A stretch of DNA of 64,000 nt from Neobacillus kokaensis (lineage in GTDB: Bacteria; Bacillota; Bacilli; Bacillales; Cytobacillaceae): assembly GCF_014656545.1 (NCBI RefSeq), contig NZ_BNDS01000014.1, positions 62,001 to 126,000 on the forward strand, given 5' to 3'. Shown here piece by piece: positions 36,088 through 43,560 of this stretch. The notes under the pieces were generated by a model. The model was not told the DNA's origin and did not search any database. It worked only from the letters and a program-made list of their open reading frames with translations. Position 1 is the stretch's first letter; every line of letters starts with the position of its first letter. The translations under genes were made by a program, and so were the position numbers.

Positions 36088-36245
36088 TCAAAACACTCCC
36101 TTCAGTAAAATTTTCGAATTCCAATTTTTCAATACTTCTATATATCCAGTTTAGCTTATATTAAAATTTTCACTTAAAAACTTGAAAATACACGTACCAC
36201 CCCTGAAAGATATCATGATGAAAACATTGAAGCATATGATTTTAC

Positions 36246-36595
36246 TTAATAAGGGTATGGAAGTCTTGTATCTATTACATCGATAAATGTGTTGTATTTT
36301 TCAATGCTTTCAATTAATTCAACTGGTGTTCCTATATTTCTATCATTAAATGCGTGAATAGCATTTCTCCTTTGTTGAACCATTTCAACCCATTCATCCC
36401 ATTCAGACCCCTTATCCCACAATATTCCTCTACTAAATACAATTTGTGAGTTCCTTTATCCAATCTAATCTCGCAGCTGTTAATTTATCAATGGCAGAAT
36501 TTGGTACCCAGCCCATTGGAGAAGACCAAAATGATAGAATTTGATTCGACTTCTCTTTTATTTCTGTTAAATAGTTCACTAATTGTATCTCCCAT
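36246..36595 (-). pseudogene. Decayed HEPN-like small gene
   Basis: The minus strand opens MGDTISELFNRNKREVES and then loses frame twice. The neighbouring frames continue as SSPMGWVPNSAIDKLTAARL and then as WDKGSEWDEWVEMVQQRRNA followed by IHAFNDRNIGTPVELIE, ending at 36246. The RRNAIHAF stretch matches the R-x4-H core of HEPN-type domains, common in abortive-infection RNases. At least two frameshifts make it non-functional. It lies between the Gabija pair and the ABC-3C genes and may be the relic of another defence gene. Confidence 0.6.
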
Positions 36596-36958
36596 TATTA
36601 TTTTGTATTTTAAATTACCAGTCTATTATTGATTCTATCTATTTTTTATCCTCGTATATCATTTCTTAAATCTCGTCGTTAACAATCCTTACAAAAAAAG
36701 CAGTGCTAAGCTTTACAAATAATCATTTGAGTCCCAATAGAACTGCTATTTGACATATTATCTCTGCTAATTAGGTAGTCGTAACTTAAATTAGACTGTA
36801 ATTCTCCTATCTACAAAAATGGCCTATCTTCTGATGTATTAATAATTGCCTAAACGCCCAGTCAAATACCTATTCTTCCTAAAGAAGTACTATTTTCTGT
36901 GTTTTGAATAAATAAACTTCCAAAATTTAAATTCAATGTATAGCACTAATATTAAATC
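36596..36958. other. 363-bp intergenic region with module-border repeat
   Basis: AT-rich sequence without a credible gene. It holds TAATAATTGCCTAAACGCC at 36840-36858, repeated with one mismatch at 42975-42993 on the far side of the ABC-3C and 531-aa genes. No strong terminator is visible after the ATPase stop. Confidence 0.45.
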
Positions 36959-38938
36959 TTAAACTATCCATTCTTCTGGAATAAGCTTATTGTTTTTACC
37001 TCTCCATTCACATACTTCATGCACTCCAGCTATATCGCCCCAAATACTATTATCAGCATGTTCCAAAACTATTACTTGGAAACCATTGTTTGAATTCTTC
37101 AATGCTTTTGACATTGTTAGGAATATTTTTTTTACTGCAATTTGATCTTCATCATTAATTAGCTTAGGATCTAGATCCTTTTCTGAATCTTTAATTGATA
37201 ATTTTTGAGGAAAATAAACTTGACTTGGTTGATCATAAACTATGAAATTAGGAACAGAAGAATGGGTTTGACTATTAAAAAACAAATGGAAAGCTAGCGT
37301 TACAGAAATATGATATGCCAACCAGTTTGATCCACTACCAATTTCCCACAAGTAATCATCACGGCCATCTTCACCACTAACCTTAATAGAAAGATTTTCA
37401 TAATCCATTTCTACAGGATCATTGGGTCTTTCTGAATCAAGGTGAGGCAATAATTTGATAGTAAAACCTTCAATTTTTCTTAATGCTGAATTTATCCTTT
37501 GTTTTATAGCAAATTCATTAACTTGGGACCTTAATCTTGTAAGTCTATCATTTATTTCAGTTATCTCTGTTGATAAATCACTATCTAATCCAATTGTTTT
37601 AAATGTCTCACTCACATATTGAATTTGTCCTAAAAATCTTGAGATATTTTCAATGGTATACTTTTCTTCAGCAGAAGCGTTTAAAATATTACTTTGAATA
37701 TTGATTCTCTTCTGTATTGCTACTAGTTGCTCTGTTAGTTTCATTATTTCAGTTTTAACATTCTCATATTCTCGTTCAAATGCAGCTGGTATACTTGCGG
37801 TAAATCCTGATTCTTCCTCCAATTGAGTTAAACTAGAATAGAATTTTTCAATTAATTCTTTGGGGTGTCTATCTATCTTTCCGAAAATAGGGCAAGTCTC
37901 TTCGTTATTACTTAGACTTCTTAACCATTTTGAAACGTGTAATCTTTCAACTTGGATTGTTAATGATTCTCTATAACTTTCTACACTTTCCATTAATTGG
38001 GACATTTCGGTGTATCTTTTTTTAAAGGATGTTAGCATAAGGGAAATCTTATTTTCTTCTTTTCTTAGTGATACAATTTCCTGAGAAGATGTTTCGATAT
38101 TTTCACGTAAAACACCGGCATCAGAAGCTTTTTTTTGAGATAATGAAGCTAATAACTCAATTTGATCTTCAAATGTTAATTGCGACAAATCATCATTTGT
38201 TTTTAATAGCCCGTACTCAACGGCAGCAGCTAGCCACCCGCTCATCTCCGTTTTCCACTTTTGTGCCACATCTTTTAATTTTGCTAAATCCTTTTCTTTA
38301 CGTCTTAATTCTTTTAACAAAACATTAATTTCATGTCGTTTAGCAATGATTTCCGGTGTGACAGCCCCAAGTATATATGGAAAGATATTAATTAATTTTG
38401 TCCTATGCTCGGTAGTATCAGCTTTATAAAATAAAGTATTAGCATTGGCTACAATATTTTGCGGTTGAAAACAAAATGCCATTAAATCCCTGAACGAAGG
38501 CCTTCCAAAATATTTATTATCTGTATCTGCTTCTAAATCTAAAAAGGAAAGGGCTGCTAACTCGTCTAGATATTTCTTTACTACATTTTTATTCGTGTTT
38601 TTTACAGGTAACTCAGGTGTAACAACATCTCCCCCTTCCGCAATATACATATCGTCAGTAGACTTTTGTATACCCGGTTCACGTCTTGCAAGAAGTATTT
38701 GCTTATTTTCCGCTTGAATGACAATACCAAACCAACTACAAGCATTTCTTATAGTTTTTACAGGAATATAACAAGTACCTGAAGCAAGACAATAATCAAT
38801 AATTGGAATAATTGCAGATTTCCCAGTTCTAGAAGCTCCAGTAATAATATTGATTTTTTTGAGCTTAAACTCAATTTCTTTAGGTTTAAAATTTGGATTT
38901 TTGGGCCATAATATTAATTTCTTTATTTGGAAATTCAT
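36959..38938 (-). CDS. ABC-3C system ATPase (DUF3732, SMC/Rad50-like)
   Basis: A 659-residue ABC/SMC-type ATPase. Walker A ITGASRTGKS (33-41) is followed by a long coiled-coil middle (about 190-480) and a C-terminal DUF3732 lobe with WEIGSGSNWLAYHI, which serves as the ABC signature region, and Walker B PNFIVYDQPSQVYFP. This is the ATPase of three-component ABC (ABC-3C) conflict systems. It starts 2 bp after the middle-component stop and is the third gene of the operon. By analogy with Rad50/Mre11-like machines it probably senses or loads on invading DNA and activates the nuclease protein; that is inferred. No damage to motifs is visible. Confidence 0.85.
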   Translation of the reverse strand: MNFQIKKLILWPKNPNFKPKEIEFKLKKINIITGASRTGKSAIIPIIDYCLASGTCYIPVKTIRNACSWFGIVIQAENKQILLARREPGIQKSTDDMYIAEGGDVVTPELPVKNTNKNVVKKYLDELAALSFLDLEADTDNKYFGRPSFRDLMAFCFQPQNIVANANTLFYKADTTEHRTKLINIFPYILGAVTPEIIAKRHEINVLLKELRRKEKDLAKLKDVAQKWKTEMSGWLAAAVEYGLLKTNDDLSQLTFEDQIELLASLSQKKASDAGVLRENIETSSQEIVSLRKEENKISLMLTSFKKRYTEMSQLMESVESYRESLTIQVERLHVSKWLRSLSNNEETCPIFGKIDRHPKELIEKFYSSLTQLEEESGFTASIPAAFEREYENVKTEIMKLTEQLVAIQKRINIQSNILNASAEEKYTIENISRFLGQIQYVSETFKTIGLDSDLSTEITEINDRLTRLRSQVNEFAIKQRINSALRKIEGFTIKLLPHLDSERPNDPVEMDYENLSIKVSGEDGRDDYLWEIGSGSNWLAYHISVTLAFHLFFNSQTHSSVPNFIVYDQPSQVYFPQKLSIKDSEKDLDPKLINDEDQIAVKKIFLTMSKALKNSNNGFQVIVLEHADNSIWGDIAGVHEVCEWRGKNNKLIPEEWIV

Positions 38939-38939
38939 A

Positions 38940-39437
38940 TTAAAACCTCACTTTCAAAATTTGTGAGACCTCATGCATTGTGAGCTGAGAACACCAGAAT
39001 CCGAGCTTTTCTGATGCTTTTCCAAACTTAACTATTGATTTGGGTTCGCTCTTATGTTCAGTTGTTGTAATTGGAAAAACAAGGGCATTTTCATAATCCA
39101 TTGATATCAAAGATGAATATAAAGCAACCCTTATAGAGTCAAGAGTTAATCCTTTCATATTTGAACATCCACTATGTATCTGCAATAACATATCATTTTT
39201 TAATACTTTAGTAGTCAGAAATTTATCAGCAAATTGCCGTAATCCAGATGGTCTATTGGTACTATTTAATACTTCTACAAGGTCTTCTCTACATACTATT
39301 GGCAATACAATGAACAGTAGTGGAAAAGGTGTAAATGAAGAGTTATTACTGTAAAATCCACGTACAAAATTCCAAATAACAAATCCCCCAAAAGTTGGAT
39401 TTTGAATATTCCTTACTTCTTTACTCAGATGTCCCAT
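38940..39437 (-). CDS. ABC-3C system middle component
   Basis: A roughly 165-residue protein with the pattern of the three-component ABC system middle component: an N-terminal SKEVRNIQNPTFGGFVIW, where most family members have an E-x2-x-NP-x-G motif, and the FPLLFIVLPIVCREDL strand. No enzymatic motif is seen. It probably bridges the ATPase and the effector. I choose the ATG at 39437; a TTG at 39452 is possible, and either start lies inside the 3' end of the upstream nuclease gene, indicating translational coupling. Confidence 0.8.
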   Translation of the reverse strand: MGHLSKEVRNIQNPTFGGFVIWNFVRGFYSNNSSFTPFPLLFIVLPIVCREDLVEVLNSTNRPSGLRQFADKFLTTKVLKNDMLLQIHSGCSNMKGLTLDSIRVALYSSLISMDYENALVFPITTTEHKSEPKSIVKFGKASEKLGFWCSQLTMHEVSQILKVRF

Positions 39438-40656
39438 CTTTTTCGCATCCAATCTTGAATAATTTTTTGTACTCAGGATGCCAACCTATTATCAATTCAT
39501 CAGATAATGCATGATAACAGCCCGGTGTGAAAAATCCCGGTACACTTAAATAATCAATATTTAAACTATCATCTTTACACCGCAAATATAGAAGATTTCC
39601 TTTTTCTTCGGGAGATAAACTTTTTTCTGTAAGATTAATAATTTTTCTTTTGTTGTTCCACTTTTTTACAAGTTCTTCTTCATAATTTAATAAATTACTC
39701 TCACTTATATCACCATGACTCGCCCATATTGTTCTGTTTATTGATGCTCTTAAATAATCACTAATTGCTTCAATTTTATCTGTATAATCACATTCAATAA
39801 GATCTAATTGTCCCAAGTAATTTTTCAAGATAACCAATTCATTTTCAATTTCTTCCTTTGAAGGTCTTGGAGCTAATTCTTTAAGACTTAGTTTTTGATT
39901 TAATTCTCGAGTGATTGCAACAAGCTGAGCTTTATATTCTGAATAGCTTATAGACATAACATGATTTGCTTCTATCAATTTTGCAGTTTTTTTATCAATC
40001 CACCCCAAAATATAATCAAATGCATATTCTAAAAGCTCGTCAGGAATTATTGTTTTCTGACAGAATTTATTGTATAAAGCCTTAGTATGACTACTATCAA
40101 TTGTAACTAGTTTGAAATTTTTTATTATATTACATGCAGATGGCTTATTTACTGGATTAAAAAAACCTCTAACATAAAGTGAATATTGATCACCCATACT
40201 TTTTTCATTTCCTGTGTCATCATAAAATGCAGTTCTAGCTTTTTCCCACACTTCTTCCGCTTTTATGGGACAGTTTGCATTACTAAATAGATTAACAATG
40301 TTCCCTTTTCTATCTGCCGCAATAAATAACTTAAAAATAGTTTTATCTGGGTCCAGTTCCCCTTCTTGAACAGCTATCAACCAGTTGTATAATGTTTTCC
40401 ATAAATCAACAGTTCTATCTGAAATTGGATTATTATTTGAAAGAACACTTTTCAATTGCACTGCTTCAATACTTCCATCATCTTTTTCTATAGCAATGTC
40501 ATCAAAAACTTCTATACTTACTATTTCAGTATCAGTACAATCTAGTAGTTCAAAAAACGCGTGCCTTACTTGTAATGAATACGCATAAACTTTGTCAGGC
40601 ACATGAGTATTTTTTAATCTAACCTCCTTACTATTAGTTTCCTTATTATTCACCAA
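39421..40656 (-). CDS. ABC-3C system effector: Cap4-like nuclease domain plus ABC-3C C-terminal domain
   Basis: A 411-residue protein. The first about 130 residues look like a restriction-endonuclease-fold nuclease of the DUF4297/Cap4 type: IEVFDDIAIE (E49, D52, D53) followed by VQLKSV (Q67, K69), the E..DD...QxK pattern. The rest (about 200-411; FDYILGWIDKKTAKLIEANH, then NIDYLSVPGFFTPGCYHAL) fits the ABC-3C C-terminal domain that contacts the other components. It is the first gene of the operon, so the likely toxic DNA-cleaving effector precedes its regulators. The nuclease call rests on motif spacing and should be treated as a strong inference. Confidence 0.75.
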   Translation of the reverse strand: MVNNKETNSKEVRLKNTHVPDKVYAYSLQVRHAFFELLDCTDTEIVSIEVFDDIAIEKDDGSIEAVQLKSVLSNNNPISDRTVDLWKTLYNWLIAVQEGELDPDKTIFKLFIAADRKGNIVNLFSNANCPIKAEEVWEKARTAFYDDTGNEKSMGDQYSLYVRGFFNPVNKPSACNIIKNFKLVTIDSSHTKALYNKFCQKTIIPDELLEYAFDYILGWIDKKTAKLIEANHVMSISYSEYKAQLVAITRELNQKLSLKELAPRPSKEEIENELVILKNYLGQLDLIECDYTDKIEAISDYLRASINRTIWASHGDISESNLLNYEEELVKKWNNKRKIINLTEKSLSPEEKGNLLYLRCKDDSLNIDYLSVPGFFTPGCYHALSDELIIGWHPEYKKLFKIGCEKDGTSE

Positions 40657-41017
40657 AGTCTGTCAACTCCTTATTTATTAGTAAAATTCAGAAAAGTTCT
40701 TATTCATGGAAGATCTATAACTATTAAAATATGTAAAAGAATTAGGTCAAAAGTCTTCTCTATGAGAATTATACATAAACCTACATATTTCCTGCTTTTC
40801 TTACAAAATTCCAAATCTCATATCATACGTACTTAAAAACAAACCCCATTCCTGATACCGAAGGAATCTATACCTATTTTTCATTTCTTTAATTCTAAAG
40901 GTTACGAACAAAAAGTTGATTTTTCAGGATATAAAAAATGCTGTGGTTGCAATAACTTTACCTTTGGTAATGTCATTGCAACCACAGCATTTCTTTGAAA
41001 GTACTTTATTGATATAT
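40657..41017. other. 361-bp region between ABC-3C operon and 531-residue gene
   Basis: It contains the promoter region of the ABC-3C operon (near 40660-40760) and the terminator of the upstream 531-residue gene. No further gene is seen. Confidence 0.5.
40934..40994 (-). terminator. Strong terminator of the 531-residue gene
   Basis: AAATGCTGTGGTTGCAAT pairs perfectly over 18 bp with its reverse complement (40936-40953 / 40975-40992) and is followed by TTTTTT on the minus strand. It cleanly separates this gene from the ABC-3C operon. Confidence 0.9.
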
Positions 41018-42613
41018 TTAATCAGTTTTACTAACATAGTTACCAAATTGCACCATTACTGCCTCATCACCCATATATTCCACAATCTTCTGTGTGAGCA
41101 TTTTATTCTCAAACATAGCCTTTCGAATATCCGAATGAGATTTTACGTATTGAAGATTATTCGCATCATCAATTATTACCTTTACCAGTAAAACTTTTAC
41201 CAAAAGAGTATCATCTGTCTTATCAATCCATTCCCACGCTTGCTCTGTTAAAATCATACTAAATTTTTCATTAACAAACGCAGCCAAAATTAGCTTTAGT
41301 TTCTCTAATGGTACAGAGAAAAATTCATTTAATGCCTCTTTACCCTCTCTATTTAAGAATGTCTTAATACTATAAGCAATGGCTTTTAAAGTTAATTCTT
41401 GTTCGTCAGTTAGTACAATCTTACTGCCGTCATAGTATAAAAAAGCATCTTCGTCAGCTAAATACATATTGTCTTCAGTAGAAGCTTCCGTAATTTCAAG
41501 CACTGGTCGGATTTGATTATGGAAGGCCAATAATTGCTCTTCAATTTTAGAAATTTCCTGTTTTAACATCGATTCAATTTCACTTGCTGGAATAGGTAGA
41601 TATTCCCCTAAGATTATAGAAACATCGGTTAATGGGATATAAGTCTTCATCTCCCTACCAGCAAACATCATGTCCAACATCACCGTACCAAATTGTCGTT
41701 CGGTCAATTCGGGATGACCAGATATTTTACCGAAAGCGTCCAAAAAGGAGAACTTTTCTCTTGGCAGGCATACCCATGTTCGAGCAATAGCTCTGATAAC
41801 TTCTGACTTAGGAAATTGCGGTCCGTTTTCGGAACTACAAACCATATTAAGTAATTCATTTAAATCAGCTGCTACATTCAAATAATAGATAAGCAATTTC
41901 AATGCACCTAGCTGGTTAGGGGCGGAGTATGCTTTTAATTCATTACAAAACCATTCCGCATAGGTGGTTTTAGTAAAACGTGTGTAAATCGTTTTAAATA
42001 TTTCTTCCTGATCCGCAATCAACCATTCTTTTATGAACTGAATTCGGTCCACCTCATTTTTTAAATGAGTAGCTCTGGAAATGAGTTTATCAACATCGGC
42101 TCTTACCGGAATTTCTATTGGGGAAGAAAGATATTGATCAGCCCATTTTTTTGCCTTTACACATTGCTCATAATCGATATTTCCACTTACCAACGCTTGA
42201 TGTGGCAGACGACTTTCAATTAACATGGCGATGGCTAAAATATACAAGTGATATTCATATCCTTGTGTTTTAGAACTAAAAATATCGATTTTCTTTTGAT
42301 CTCCTTCAAATAAAATGTCGTTTTGACTGCATTCTAATCTTGCGGTCTGATAATGACTGAAATCCCTATATAATGTAAATGTCTCAGCAAATCTTTTGCT
42401 ATTCAAATCACCTCCCGCAGACCAATGCTGCTCAGGAGCTATTTTTTCTTTTGCTTTCACATAGACTGGCAGCTTGTATCCAAAAAATCCCCGTTCGGCA
42501 ACATCCGCAAATGGAAATGCATTTACCAGCTTTAAACTCTCATCATAAACTTGTTCCCATTCTAAATTTGATATGCTTCTTGATAATATTGATAGATTAA
42601 TATACGTTCCCAC
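41018..42613 (-). CDS. Unrecognised 531-residue protein in defence island
   Basis: Soluble 531-residue protein with no signal peptide, membrane helix or familiar catalytic motif. The N-terminal part (about 1-120) is mixed alpha/beta with a Trp/Gly-rich segment (EQHWSAGGDLNSKRFAETF). The middle and C-terminus are strongly helical and acidic, with possible helical-repeat character (QLGALKLLIYYLNVAADLNE). Start is GTG at 42613 with AAGGAG 8 bp upstream. It follows a 70-residue gene by 38 bp and has its own strong terminator, so the two form a bicistron between BREX and ABC-3C. Defence function is guilt by association only; a scaffold or immunity-type role is possible. Confidence 0.75.
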   Translation of the reverse strand: MGTYINLSILSRSISNLEWEQVYDESLKLVNAFPFADVAERGFFGYKLPVYVKAKEKIAPEQHWSAGGDLNSKRFAETFTLYRDFSHYQTARLECSQNDILFEGDQKKIDIFSSKTQGYEYHLYILAIAMLIESRLPHQALVSGNIDYEQCVKAKKWADQYLSSPIEIPVRADVDKLISRATHLKNEVDRIQFIKEWLIADQEEIFKTIYTRFTKTTYAEWFCNELKAYSAPNQLGALKLLIYYLNVAADLNELLNMVCSSENGPQFPKSEVIRAIARTWVCLPREKFSFLDAFGKISGHPELTERQFGTVMLDMMFAGREMKTYIPLTDVSIILGEYLPIPASEIESMLKQEISKIEEQLLAFHNQIRPVLEITEASTEDNMYLADEDAFLYYDGSKIVLTDEQELTLKAIAYSIKTFLNREGKEALNEFFSVPLEKLKLILAAFVNEKFSMILTEQAWEWIDKTDDTLLVKVLLVKVIIDDANNLQYVKSHSDIRKAMFENKMLTQKIVEYMGDEAVMVQFGNYVSKTD

Positions 42614-42651
42614 TATAGAATCTCCTTAGTTTTTAGTCCATTTCCTATTCT

Positions 42652-42864
42652 TTATGAATTATCAGTCACAGGCGAAACCAAAATACTTAGTCCATATTCC
42701 CCGTAATCCCACATCTTTACCCAAGGGTAAGTTCCTTCTGGCAAGATAAATTCCCTTTCCTGTAAAGGCTTAATTGGTTCTTTGTTAACAACACATCCGT
42801 GATTAACAGTGGCTGGGTGAATTTTCACTAATCTCCCAGTATCATTAAAATACACTAATTTCAA
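42652..42864 (-). CDS. Small 70-residue protein upstream of the 531-residue gene
   Basis: TTG-initiated 70-residue protein with GAAAGGAGC upstream. It looks like a compact all-beta domain: alternating hydrophobic strands (LVYFNDTGRLVKIHPATV), a Cys in NHGCVV, and an aromatic turn (LPEGTYPWVKMWDYGEYG). I do not recognise the family. It is the first gene of a bicistron with the 531-residue gene, so it could be a partner, sensor or antitoxin-like protein; nothing in the sequence decides this. Confidence 0.65.
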   Translation of the reverse strand: MKLVYFNDTGRLVKIHPATVNHGCVVNKEPIKPLQEREFILPEGTYPWVKMWDYGEYGLSILVSPVTDNS

Positions 42865-43058
42865 AATAGAGCGCTCCTTTCAACATTCCATTGCATAATT
42901 TATATCGTGATCATTTTTCTCTATTCCCAATACATGACACCTCTTCTAACGGGTAGGGGTTCCACCCCGTTGTATAATAATTGCCTAATCGCCATTCCCT
43001 TTGATTACAATTTGTCACAAACTAATCCAATTAATACGTGGAAATATTAATATTTTTC

Positions 43059-43092
43059 AGATATCTGAGATAACCAGATATCTAGATATCTA
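43059..43092. repeat. Cluster of AGATATCT palindromes
   Basis: CAGATATCTG (43059-43068), then CAGATATCTAGATATCTA (43075-43092): three AGATATCT units within 34 bp. It lies upstream of the 70/531-residue bicistron and may be an operator or recombination site. Symmetry is seen directly; function is inferred. Confidence 0.45.
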
Positions 43093-43299
43093 AGAATAAG
43101 TATATTTATTCTTACCACTTTTCATAATAATGCTTATAAGGAATAAATCGTGAAATAAGGGATGGGCATTATTATCAAATATGTTAAATATATTTAGATC
43201 GAGATTGAAAAAGAAGTAGCGACTTTTCTTATTAAAATTTCTAACTAAAATGCTGAAATTAAGATGGTTTATATTGTGTAACAATTAAAAAATTACAAA

Positions 43300-43346
43300 A
43301 AAGGACCATAACATACTCCCTTTAATACGAAGTATGTTATGGCCCT
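43300..43346 (-). terminator. Terminator of the BREX operon
   Basis: CCATAACATACT pairs with AGTATGTTATGG around a 13-base loop. The minus strand then reads CCTTTTTTG. It lies about 215 bp past the brxH stop. Confidence 0.8.
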
Positions 43347-43560
43347 TTATGTTGGAAGAGTGTAATATCTTAAATATTGTTTACTAATAGTGTGGTGATA
43401 CTCAAGCACTTGCGGCTAACGACTTTAGCATTGAATAATTTCTATGTTAATGTTTTAGTGAAGTTCCGTCCTTTTAAAATTCAGGCCGGACCCTACGCAT
43501 TAAACGCTTGCATCTACCGAGGATTTACTTTCTGAACCAATTATTACAGATTTTATCCTA

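Larger units (their letters stand above)
42865..43560. other. 696-bp region between the BREX operon and the 70/531-residue pair
   Basis: No credible gene. From left to right it holds a GC-rich hairpin near 42939-42971, the border repeat 42975-42993, a cluster of AGATATCT palindromes (43059-43092), the brxH terminator (43300-43346) and a tail-like copy of the 23.8/32.1 kb attachment repeat (43347-43384). A weak 64-codon frame at 43090-43284 has no ribosome site. Confidence 0.5.

Noticed and set aside
43090..43284. 64-codon minus-strand frame
   Set aside because: No ribosome site, AT-driven composition, and it overlaps the palindrome-rich gap.
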